Assembly: GCA_003651045.1 (NCBI GenBank)
Contig: QMTJ01000009.1
Span: 1 to 15,827 of the forward strand
Direction: 5' to 3'
Source: Thermoplasmata archaeon
GTDB taxonomy: Archaea; Thermoplasmatota; E2; DHVEG-1
Length of the DNA stretch: 15,827 nt
The translations under genes were made by a program, and so were the position numbers. Of this stretch, positions 7,591 through 13,987 are shown in pieces. The number at the start of each line of letters is the position of its first letter. Position 1 is the first letter of the stretch. Below the pieces are notes generated by a model. The model was not told where the DNA came from, did not search any database, and saw only the letters and a list, made by a program, of their open reading frames with translations.

Positions 7591-7608
7591 TGTAATTTTT
7601 AGTCCTAT
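7591..7608 (+). repeat. Imperfect 18-base direct repeat, left copy
   Basis: TGTAATTTTTAGTCCTAT matches TGTAATTTTTAATCCCAT at 8606-8623 in 16 of 18 positions. The two copies lie on either side of the DUF5678-protease pair. Only two copies were seen, so this is not a CRISPR array. Confidence 0.35.
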
Positions 7609-7651
7609 CCCAGCTATTCATAGTTCTTTGGTGAACAAATCATGGAATTGG

Positions 7652-7663
7652 ATGGGATTAAAA
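7652..7663 (+). repeat. 12-base inverted repeat, left arm
   Basis: ATGGGATTAAAA is the exact reverse complement of TTTTAATCCCAT at 8612-8623. The arms enclose the promoter and both genes of the DUF5678-protease cassette. May be terminal repeats of a small mobile unit or a regulatory box; chance is not excluded. Confidence 0.35.
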
Positions 7664-7770
7664 CCTTAAGTTAACAGTACCCATAACTTGCAAAAAGTTT
7701 TATATCTATTTTTGTTATTTGCTTAATGCTGGTTGAGGCAGAGAGATTTATGCTAGAATATCAAGAAAAT

Positions 7771-7780
7771 TTTATATATA
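7771..7780 (+). promoter_or_regulatory. TATA box for the DUF5678-protease pair
   Basis: TTTATATATA is a near-ideal archaeal TATA box. Expected transcription start is near 7800, just before AAAGGAGG (7801-7807), giving a short leader for ATG at 7819. Confidence 0.65.
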
Positions 7781-7818
7781 ATTGCGTAGATACTTATAAT
7801 AAAGGAGGCAAAATATAA

Positions 7819-8061
7819 ATGGTAAAATCGGAACTACAACAATTACAAGAAATTCGAAAAGATAATGAATTTCTTAAGGAATCTTATGATATGCTGAGAA
7901 GAAAATATTCAAATCAATATATTGCAATTAAAAATAGAAACATCATTGCACATGATAGAGATATAAAAAAAGTAATGAAACTTGTATCCGAAAAAAATAT
8001 CAATCCTGCTGATGTACTCATTGAATTTTTACATCCAAAAGATATGATACTTATTTTATAA
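7819..8061 (+). CDS. DUF5678-like small protein
   Basis: An 80-residue protein. Residues 1-30 are rich in Glu, Lys, Leu and Gln and probably helical or coiled coil. Residues 30-80 read YSNQYIAIKNRNIIAHD, then a helix, then VLIEFLHP; this pattern (NQYIAI, a turn, a second strand with IIAHD, then a final VLIEF strand) matches my recollection of the archaeal DUF5678 domain, of unknown function. It has its own TATA box and an AAAGGAGG 11 bases before the ATG. Its TAA directly abuts the ATG of the protease gene, so the two form an operon and are probably coupled. Five of six Asn codons are AAT, unlike the AAC-rich gene at 2010-3143. It may be a substrate, regulator or adaptor of the protease (inference). 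Confidence 0.8.
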   Translation: MVKSELQQLQEIRKDNEFLKESYDMLRRKYSNQYIAIKNRNIIAHDRDIKKVMKLVSEKNINPADVLIEFLHPKDMILIL

Positions 8062-8532
8062 ATGATTAGAATGAAAATTCCTCTTTTAATTAGAAAGTAT
8101 TCCGAAGGATTAAAACCGTTTTGTGAACTTCATATTAGATATACCCCCTCAACAGGACGACCTGTAAGGGGGGTATGTCATGCTTTTGTTGATACTGGTA
8201 GCCCAATTACGTTTATATCTCAAACAGATGCAAATAGGCTTAATATTCAACCTTCTAAAGTTTCTTCTCGAACAATGAGAATAGGTGGTTCTCCTGTTTT
8301 AATGTATTCAGTAAAAAATATGAAAATAAAGGTTATGTGTGAAGATAATAAAACAATTTATGATTTATCCTTGCCAACTATTGGATTAGCTTTTCCTATC
8401 CAAAATAATACTCAAAGCATAAAAAATGCAAAAACCCTACCAAGTATTATTGGAGTAGATATGCTTAAGTACCATAAACTTGCATTATATTTTGATGTTG
8501 CTAATGATATTTCTTATCTTGAAAAACATTAA
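8062..8532 (+). CDS. Retropepsin-like aspartic protease (clan AA)
   Basis: A 156-residue single-domain protease of the retroviral/DDI-like fold. It shows the catalytic DTGS (44-47) after a hydrophobic strand (HAFVDTGSPITFIS), a flap-like glycine region near RIGGSPV (73-79) and the second signature, IIGVDMLKYHKL (129-140), which corresponds to the hydrophobic-hydrophobic-Gly element of the pepsin psi loop. With one Asp per chain it should act as a homodimer. No signal peptide or membrane segment, so it is presumably cytosolic. The ATG abuts the upstream stop; Met4 is an alternative start. All eight Asn codons are AAT. No polymerase, integrase or Gag-like gene is nearby, so this is not a retroelement. 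Substrate unknown. Confidence 0.87.
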   Translation: MIRMKIPLLIRKYSEGLKPFCELHIRYTPSTGRPVRGVCHAFVDTGSPITFISQTDANRLNIQPSKVSSRTMRIGGSPVLMYSVKNMKIKVMCEDNKTIYDLSLPTIGLAFPIQNNTQSIKNAKTLPSIIGVDMLKYHKLALYFDVANDISYLEKH

Positions 8533-8605
8533 TTACTATTTTTAATTTAATGCACTTTACTAAATTTGACATACCAAAATTGCCACACCTATGTTTTACA
8601 GAACC

Positions 8606-8623
8606 TGTAATTTTTAATCCCAT
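8606..8623 (+). repeat. Imperfect 18-base direct repeat, right copy, with inverted arm
   Basis: TGTAATTTTTAATCCCAT is the partner of 7591-7608. Its last 12 bases (8612-8623) are also the exact inverted partner of 7652-7663. It lies about 75 bases after the protease stop. Confidence 0.35.
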
Positions 8624-8680
8624 TATATATAACATGTTTTTTAGTGAAAAAACCATGAGATGAGATCTATTTTGAACATA

Positions 8681-8693
8681 TATCTTTTTAAAT
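8681..8693 (+). promoter_or_regulatory. A/T-rich promoter candidate for the 43-residue gene
   Basis: A TATATCTTTTTAAAT stretch lies about 45-50 bases before the ATG at 8737. Transcription would start near 8712, leaving a leader of about 25 bases with the GAGGGG SD. Confidence 0.35.
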
Positions 8694-8736
8694 CAAGAAT
8701 ATATTATAGATTTTGTTAATTGTTGAGGGGAAAAAA

Positions 8737-8868
8737 ATGAATTTTCCTAAAGGAACAATATTCAAAGATGATGTAGATCCAAAAACAGGTGAGAAAATAA
8801 AGATCGCTATACTACCAGATGGTACAGAGTTAAAGTTTTACACTGAAGAAGATCTGGAGAGTATATAA
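8737..8868 (+). CDS. 43-residue acidic small protein
   Basis: The frame starts MNFPKGTIFKDDVDPKTG and ends DLESI before TAA. A GAGGGG SD ends seven bases before the ATG. The body alternates charged turns and short hydrophobic strands (EKIKIAILPDGTELKFY), consistent with a small beta-hairpin protein such as an SH3-like or OB-like fragment. There is no signal peptide, Cys or membrane segment. I recognise no family. It lies between the protease cassette and the convergent secreted-protein gene and is read from its own leader. The good SD and a coding-like composition argue that it is real; a degraded remnant of a longer gene is possible but nothing coding-like continues past the stop. Confidence 0.6.
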   Translation: MNFPKGTIFKDDVDPKTGEKIKIAILPDGTELKFYTEEDLESI

Positions 8869-8945
8869 TAGATATAATAGAGAGAATCTTCACTCGGTTT
8901 AATTTTGTTATGCCAAAAAAAATTTTTTGTATATTTTTTAAAATG

Positions 8946-8955
8946 TTAAGTTAAC
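8946..8955. repeat. TTAAGTTAAC, second copy of a 10-base repeat
   Basis: The same ten bases occur at 7666-7675, and CCCATAA follows closely in both places. The copies lie outside the protease cassette on either side. Short and A/T-rich, so weak evidence. Confidence 0.25.
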
Positions 8956-9001
8956 CCATAAAAAAGAGAGAAAAGAGAATTTGATAAAAAAATTATTTTT
9001 T

Positions 9002-10651
9002 TTACCATGGCCAGAGATGATGCCACTCGTCGTTTAAATATAGATCAATTGTTATAGATGCAAAATCAATGGTTCCTGTGACATCTACGTTCCATTCAGC
9101 TGGTGGCCATATAGTCCAGTTTATTCTAAAATCTTCAGTGCTAAAGGTTTCACCAGTTGTATGAACACCTAAGTCTTCTCCTTTTACTAAGAGATCAATT
9201 GTACTAAGTGGTAATGAGTCTGTATCAATAGTTATGTACCCTGTTGTATCTATTAACCAGCTTGTGGAAACAATATACGCTTGTGGTTGTGCATTAAGTT
9301 TAGCAACCCAGTCTTCAATCCGGAAATCCAAGTTAATGTTCATATCAATGTTTTTGTAAACTATAAAATCACCAGGGTTTGAAAAATTCCAATAAGCATC
9401 AATGTCTATGTTTCCAAGGTTTTTAACTATGAAAACAATTGTTGGGTTATTCACATCATCCTGTATCACAATATCTGTTTTATTGGTTTCAATTTCAAGA
9501 TGGTATTCACCGTTTCTAAACGTTGGAATCCATTCTACGTATAACCTCTTCGGCGTGTTTTTGATAGTTGCATATCGACAAGTTCCAAGTTGATTCGATG
9601 AAATAGTTAACTCAACATCATATGTTGTACTGCTTTCGTATAAGAACGCTCCACCTTGTGATGTGAAAGGTGTCAACCATAGTGTGAAAGACAACTCACG
9701 AGGTAGTTTATCAATAGTGAAAACAGTATCTCTTGTTACATTATTTTTCATGGTGGTAACACGGGTTGTAACTTCTGAAGTCATTGTTGATTCACGTGTG
9801 AAATAATACCGCCATTCTCCTTCTTTTTTAGTAGATATAATGTTTACTTGTGTCTCTATCGCAGGGTTGAAGTTAAAAGAGAAATCCCGTTGAACGTTTT
9901 TATCTTTATACCCTGTATGTACCTCTACTTTTTTACCAGTGTTACCAGTTTCATACGTAGGTCCAAAATAAACGCCGAATCCCCTTGTTCTTTCTGTTAA
10001 TGCAAACAACAACATAAATGAAACCCTTGCATCAGTAGGGACCTCGTTACTATCACCAGAAGGACTATGGTAACCAACTTTTACGTTACCAGCACCTACC
10101 TCTAATTCAGCACTAAAATCCGAGTTTTTGATTTCTTCACTTAGTCGTTCCACGTTAAAAGTAAAAAGAACACCCACTGCAAGAACTGGATCAACTTCTA
10201 ACCATGGTAAGAACAAGTATTGTACTCTAATATCAGCACCATTTACACCTGTACCTGGGTTATTATCCACGTCTATATCGTTGAAAACACCAAACTGAAC
10301 TATAGTTGATTTCTCAACACCATTACAATTAGTATGAATAACGCTGTTAAACAAACCAGTAGATAAAGGATAGCGTTTATTTAACAAGTTTTTAAACCCA
10401 TGTTTCAGCAACCTAGGAACAACATGTTTATCTTTTAAACCTTTAGAAACAAAGAAACTGTTTTTACAGATTTTATCTTTATCTGTTTTATAAACAACAG
10501 TTGATTTGGCTATTCCATCCGCGGGTACAACTATGCAAATTAACAGAGCAGCCAATAGCGTAACAAAAACTGTTTTATATATACCCTTTTTTCCTCTCGT
10601 TTTTCTCCCCCCACTTTTTAAATATACATTTAAGTATTTAAATCTATGCAT
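9002..10651 (-). CDS. Large secreted beta-rich protein, unknown family
   Basis: A protein of up to 549 residues with a basic N-terminus, a hydrophobic core (29-42) and a likely cleavage after residue 48 (ADGIA), so it is exported. The mature part is rich in Thr, Asn, Asp and Val, alternating as in beta sandwiches. An acidic loop DIDVDNNPGTGVNGAD (125-140) could bind calcium. The C-terminus ends in aromatic residues (WHHLWPW) without an obvious anchor. No catalytic motif was found; a surface or matrix protein is my guess. The first 17-23 codons from ATG 10651 cover a TATA-like stretch and an SD-like GGGGGGAG (10605-10612); a start at ACG 10600 or ATA 10582 would give a more ordinary signal peptide. 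Divergent from the secreted pair at 10764-12688. Confidence 0.8.
   Translation of the reverse strand: MHRFKYLNVYLKSGGRKTRGKKGIYKTVFVTLLAALLICIVVPADGIAKSTVVYKTDKDKICKNSFFVSKGLKDKHVVPRLLKHGFKNLLNKRYPLSTGLFNSVIHTNCNGVEKSTIVQFGVFNDIDVDNNPGTGVNGADIRVQYLFLPWLEVDPVLAVGVLFTFNVERLSEEIKNSDFSAELEVGAGNVKVGYHSPSGDSNEVPTDARVSFMLLFALTERTRGFGVYFGPTYETGNTGKKVEVHTGYKDKNVQRDFSFNFNPAIETQVNIISTKKEGEWRYYFTRESTMTSEVTTRVTTMKNNVTRDTVFTIDKLPRELSFTLWLTPFTSQGGAFLYESSTTYDVELTISSNQLGTCRYATIKNTPKRLYVEWIPTFRNGEYHLEIETNKTDIVIQDDVNNPTIVFIVKNLGNIDIDAYWNFSNPGDFIVYKNIDMNINLDFRIEDWVAKLNAQPQAYIVSTSWLIDTTGYITIDTDSLPLSTIDLLVKGEDLGVHTTGETFSTEDFRINWTIWPPAEWNVDVTGTIDFASITIDLYLNDEWHHLWPW
10605..10612 (-). promoter_or_regulatory. SD-like GGGGGGAG inside the annotated 5' end
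   Basis: On the minus strand GGGGGGAG sits 13 codons after ATG 10651 and four bases before an in-frame ACG. A/T-rich promoter-like sequence precedes it. It suggests that the ATG is not the real start. Confidence 0.35.
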
Positions 10652-10710
10652 TGATTTAGCATGACAAGATTTTTTGTGTTAATAGGAGTAGAATTTTTAT
10701 AGAAGAACAT

Positions 10711-10724
10711 CTTTCTATATTAAC
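10711..10724 (+). promoter_or_regulatory. TATA-like box for the secreted-protein pair
   Basis: CTTTCTATATTAAC lies about 45 bases before the ATA start region, placing transcription start near 10740, just ahead of the SD. A six-base inverted repeat (ATAGAA 10699-10704, TTCTAT 10713-10718) overlaps it. Confidence 0.4.
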
Positions 10725-10744
10725 AAGTATTTTACTCAAAAAAA

Positions 10745-10753
10745 GGGGGAGGT
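10745..10753 (+). promoter_or_regulatory. Strong Shine-Dalgarno before an AUA start
   Basis: GGGGGAGGT lies four bases before ATA 10758 and ten before ATA 10764. The in-frame TAG at 10755-10757 means translation cannot start upstream of 10758 in this frame. Confidence 0.6.
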
Positions 10754-10763
10754 ATAGATAACT

Positions 10764-11447
10764 ATAAAAAAAATTAACCTTAAAACAGTATGTACTCTTC
10801 TACTAACACTATGTATACTATATTATTTCTGTTTATCAGAGACACCTCAGGTTTACGCCTATAATCTGAATAATATAAACCCGATTAGTAAAACACAAAA
10901 AACCCTTTATCAGAACAGTTTAACCCTTGATTTAAAAGCACATAAAAACGAAGAAGGAAACAATGAATGGTACGACAATATTGAAACCACTGTTGGAACC
11001 ATATTAGAATTCAAAATATATATTAAATCAAATCTCCAAAACGGACATGGCGCCGTAGCTGTAACAGTTTACTTACCTGAAACCGATGGAACTTCAATGT
11101 TTAAATATATAAAAAACAGTGCATCCGTAAAACCATTAACTGCAAACGATAAAACAATATCATGGGTTTTTACTCAAATCTCTGAAAAATCTATAACATT
11201 TAAAGCAAAAGTACTTAAAAAAGATTCAAAACCTGTAGAAGCAGAAGCAGTTTCTTGGTTCCCTGAAGATAACGCTAGTGATTCTTTAACTGTTGCTGTT
11301 AAAACATCAAAAACGATTAACACTATATCACCAAGACATCCTCTATGGGTACTAAAAACTTTACATTTAGTAGATTTAGATATTCAAACTTTTAAAAGTT
11401 TAACCCCCCTATCTAAATTTTTTCAGTGGACTGTGAAAAATAGATGA
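10764..11447 (+). CDS. Secreted DUF11-like beta-sandwich protein, apparent AUA start
   Basis: The frame is open from just after TAG 10755 to TGA 11447. Its first residues, KKINLKTV then a Leu/Cys-rich core and ETPQVYA, form a clear signal peptide, so the true start must be here; yet no ATG, GTG or TTG occurs before ATG 11097, which would remove the signal peptide and half the protein. ATA at 10764 (227 residues) or 10758 (229) follows a strong SD. The mature part has a pattern like DUF11 repeats of archaeal surface proteins: VGTILEFKIYIKSN, AVTVYLPETDG, FKYIKNSASVKP, TISWVFTQIS and ITFKAKVL. The tail (about 190-227) is basic and aromatic. It overlaps the next gene by ATGA, so both are co-translated. 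Confidence 0.75.
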   Translation: MKKINLKTVCTLLLTLCILYYFCLSETPQVYAYNLNNINPISKTQKTLYQNSLTLDLKAHKNEEGNNEWYDNIETTVGTILEFKIYIKSNLQNGHGAVAVTVYLPETDGTSMFKYIKNSASVKPLTANDKTISWVFTQISEKSITFKAKVLKKDSKPVEAEAVSWFPEDNASDSLTVAVKTSKTINTISPRHPLWVLKTLHLVDLDIQTFKSLTPLSKFFQWTVKNR

Positions 11448-12688
11448 ATAATAAAAGAACCATAAAATTTGTTGAAGCAACTATATTCGTACTATCTCTT
11501 GTTTTATCTACCACCGTTATCAGCACCAGCGTAACTACTATAGAAAAAAACAATGTACATCCACAAGATGGAAACCATCTTGGAGACATGATTACACACC
11601 CCTACAATGGACATTTACGTATCTACATAGTAGAACCCCTTTCTAGATGGAATAACGCTGATAAAAAACCTTATCATTTCGGTTTCTTAGATTTCGCCTT
11701 AGACGAAACATTCTCCATACCATACCCTGAGAACTATACAAAAAATATAACATGGAGTTCTCAAGAAGCAGGATACAACAACGTAAAAAAGAATAACATA
11801 ATGGTAATAGCAGCTGTTTTTAACCCCGAGGTTCATAAAAAATACGCGTACCCCCCGTTTAAAAACCCATTTAACGCTTATTACGTAGATGCTACTGCAG
11901 CTGCAACACCAGACTCAACAGGTTACAATATTGTCACTGAAAACTTTACACACACGGTTTTCTGCGAAGAAGCCACAGCATCATGGTGCCATTACTGCCC
12001 ACAAGTAGCAGATGCACTCTATAACATATACCAATCAAATGTTTACCCATTCTATTTTGTAGCATTAATAGCTGATAAAACCCAAAAAGCATATGATCGT
12101 TTACTCTTCGACTACAACCTATACGGATACCCTACGTGTTTCTTCGATGGAGGGTACAAGGTAGTATTAGGAGCAAGCACTGAAAGCACATTTAAACATA
12201 GAATTGAATCATGTGGAAAAAGAGATGTACATGATCTAAACCTCAGTCTCTCGGTAGAATGGCAAGAAGAAGGTATTCTTAGTATTCATGTAATGGTTAA
12301 AAACAATGAGGAAACACAGAATAACCCACCAAGTACACCAGAGATCTACGGACCAACCCATGGTAAACCAAACAAAGAATACATATATCATCTCTTAAGC
12401 TTCGACCCTGAAGGTGACGATATAAGCTACCATGTATACTGGGGTGATACAATCCTCCCACTGGTTTATGGTCCTTACCCCTCTGGTGAAAACATAACAG
12501 TTACTCATATATGGACTGAGAAAGGAAGTTATACTATAAGAGTGCAAGCAGTAGATATCTATGATGCAAAAAGCGAATGGAGTGAACTAACTATAAGCAT
12601 GCCAAGATACAAAAACAACAGATTCTCCATGATAAAGTTTAACAGAGAACTCTTAGAACTATTAATACCCAAGGTAAAAACAATATAA
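11444..12688 (+). CDS. Secreted thioredoxin-like protein with Ig/PKD-like domain
   Basis: A 414-residue protein with a signal peptide or N-terminal anchor (hydrophobic 8-30). An N-terminal beta-rich region (about 55-160) contains HPYNGHLRIYIVEP. The thioredoxin-like domain (about 165-260) carries the redox motif WCHYCP (181-186) and the cis-Pro region GYPT (228-231), suggesting an extracellular thiol-disulfide oxidoreductase, loosely similar to Omp28-type proteins. An Ig/PKD-like domain follows (about 296-386, with DPEGDDISYHVYWG and GSYTIRVQAVD). The tail from 387, MPRYKNN, is short, basic then hydrophobic and separated from the domain, reminiscent of a surface-sorting tail (inference). The ATG overlaps the upstream TGA. 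The substrate is unknown; the co-translated partner is a candidate. Confidence 0.87.
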   Translation: MNNKRTIKFVEATIFVLSLVLSTTVISTSVTTIEKNNVHPQDGNHLGDMITHPYNGHLRIYIVEPLSRWNNADKKPYHFGFLDFALDETFSIPYPENYTKNITWSSQEAGYNNVKKNNIMVIAAVFNPEVHKKYAYPPFKNPFNAYYVDATAAATPDSTGYNIVTENFTHTVFCEEATASWCHYCPQVADALYNIYQSNVYPFYFVALIADKTQKAYDRLLFDYNLYGYPTCFFDGGYKVVLGASTESTFKHRIESCGKRDVHDLNLSLSVEWQEEGILSIHVMVKNNEETQNNPPSTPEIYGPTHGKPNKEYIYHLLSFDPEGDDISYHVYWGDTILPLVYGPYPSGENITVTHIWTEKGSYTIRVQAVDIYDAKSEWSELTISMPRYKNNRFSMIKFNRELLELLIPKVKTI

Positions 12689-12745
12689 AAAAATACATGT
12701 TCAAATAAGAGAGACGTTACACCTCATACCCCTACATCCCTATTC

Positions 12746-12752
12746 TTTTTTT
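12746..12752 (+). terminator. Oligo-T terminator after the secreted pair
   Basis: Seven T about 57 bases after the stop at 12688, in the gap between convergent genes. Confidence 0.35.
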
Positions 12753-13380
12753 AGATCACTTTAAGTGTACTATAGAAACGCTGAATAGCAGTCACATTAC
12801 CCATAACTGCAAAATAAACCAATACCCATTCAAGTAAATTTAAACCCAATGGTAGTTTAAAAAAATTGTAATGTAAAAGAATATGCTGAATAAGCGGTGT
12901 AACCATTAATAACACTAACCTATCAGCTCTACCTAACAACCCAGAGTAATCTCTCTTGTAACCCACTGCTTGAGCCTGAGTACCCATATAACTAGTAAGT
13001 AGCATACCAATAACAGCGAAAAAACCAATCCTGAGATCACACCAGCTGCTCAATGCGAGACCACCTACCATAAAAACATCAGCATATCTATCAACAGCAT
13101 GATCAAGGAAATCACCTTTTTTAGATGTTTTATTCGTCAACTTAGCAACTTTACCATCAACTGCATCAAAAAAACCATTAAGGAAAACAAAAAAAACAGC
13201 AACGTATAAGTAAAAATTTGATAACTCTAACTCTGCCGATGAAAAAAAGAAAAACAAACCTGCTAGAAATGCAAAAAATAGGGAAACACCTGATAAAACA
13301 TTAGGATGAAAAAAAGTAAAATATTTAGCAACCTTTGACAGTAACGGATCAACATCTTCACGTTTTTTATCAAGAACCAT
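12751..13380 (-). CDS. CDP-alcohol phosphatidyltransferase (archaeal phospholipid head-group enzyme)
   Basis: A 209-residue membrane enzyme that displaces CMP from a CDP-activated lipid (or alcohol) to make ether phospholipids. The signature D(72)AVDGKVAK, G89, D93, D97 matches DxxDGxxAR-x8-GxxxDxxxD exactly in spacing, but the usual Arg is Lys80. About five or six hydrophobic helices surround it. The stretch following the motif (DRYADVFMVGGLAL) and length suggest the archaetidylinositol-phosphate synthase group; archaetidylglycerol or archaetidylserine synthase cannot be excluded. Last gene of the minus-strand cluster, 43 bases after the AK6-type gene. The ATG follows GGGGGTTGTGG, a possible SD. 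Confidence 0.85.
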   Translation of the reverse strand: MVLDKKREDVDPLLSKVAKYFTFFHPNVLSGVSLFFAFLAGLFFFFSSAELELSNFYLYVAVFFVFLNGFFDAVDGKVAKLTNKTSKKGDFLDHAVDRYADVFMVGGLALSSWCDLRIGFFAVIGMLLTSYMGTQAQAVGYKRDYSGLLGRADRLVLLMVTPLIQHILLHYNFFKLPLGLNLLEWVLVYFAVMGNVTAIQRFYSTLKVI

Positions 13381-13423
13381 GTTTAAACCACAACCCCCAT
13401 CTTAACAGAGGTTTCTTCTTTTG

Positions 13424-13972
13424 TTAGAAATCTTTTAATATTTCTTCAGACCAATCAATGTTTCCTATTTTATATTTTTCTCTATTTTTAAATCCTTTCT
13501 TGGTTAAATCAATGATTAAAGAAGCCGCATCATACACGTTTTTATTAGTTACATCTATCTCTAAAATTTTTTCTTCAGAGTGAACCTCTAAAGCTTCACA
13601 AAGAATAACATCAAGTATTTCAGCTTCAAAGTTTTCTCTGATTTTTTCTTCTTTCCAGTTTTTAATAGAGAGATTACTACGTAACATCCGTGGGTGACAT
13701 CGAAGAATAATTATTTTATCAGCGCATTTCAATAAGTGCGAGAGATGCCCTTCAACAAAAACAATATTTTTACTACTATAGTTGTTTTTTATAAAATCTT
13801 CTAGTTTTTCAATATCTACTATATTGGTATCTCTTTTTTCATCTCTACCTATTATAAAACCTTGTTCCTGTGCTATTTTGTTTAAATCAATAGTTTCAAA
13901 ACCATTCTCAGCTAATACTTTTGATATAGAGGTTTTACCAGTACCAGGTGTACCTGTTAACGCAATTATCAT
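13424..13972 (-). CDS. Adenylate kinase/ATPase, AK6 (Fap7) type
   Basis: A 182-residue P-loop kinase. The Walker A is GTPGTGKTS (7-15), very near the N-terminus. AK6 features follow: ETIDLNKIAQEQGF, the DEKRDTNIVD segment, VEGHLSH (NMP-binding/catalytic region), and ILRCHPRMLRSNL with WKEEKIRENFEAEILDVI (lid and R/K-rich region). In eukaryotes and archaea this family (Fap7/hCINAP) has adenylate kinase and ATPase activity and acts with uS11 in late small-subunit maturation. The C-terminal 25 residues are charged, normal for archaeal members. It begins 15 bases after the SHMT stop, so probably in the same operon, with AGGG close before its ATG. Confidence 0.92.
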   Translation of the reverse strand: MIIALTGTPGTGKTSISKVLAENGFETIDLNKIAQEQGFIIGRDEKRDTNIVDIEKLEDFIKNNYSSKNIVFVEGHLSHLLKCADKIIILRCHPRMLRSNLSIKNWKEEKIRENFEAEILDVILCEALEVHSEEKILEIDVTNKNVYDAASLIIDLTKKGFKNREKYKIGNIDWSEEILKDF

Positions 13973-13987
13973 AATCCCTTTTTTTCA

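Larger units (their letters stand above)
7552..7818. other. Gene-free stretch between zinc ribbon and DUF5678 gene
   Basis: About 270 bases without a coding frame I can support. It holds, in order, the left direct repeat (7591), the left inverted arm (7652), TTAAGTTAAC (7666) and the TATA box at 7771. No tRNA-like fold was recognised. Confidence 0.5.

Noticed and set aside
8062..8532. Retrotransposon or provirus remnant
   Set aside because: The only retroelement-like feature is the DTGS protease; no reverse transcriptase, integrase or long terminal repeats are present.
7591..8623. CRISPR-like repeats (AATCCCAT-type sequence)
   Set aside because: Only two imperfect copies about 1 kb apart, no regular spacers and no cas genes.
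10699..10718. Operator at the ATAGAA/TTCTAT inverted repeat
   Set aside because: Arms of six bases in A/T-rich DNA are expected by chance; kept only as a note under the promoter.
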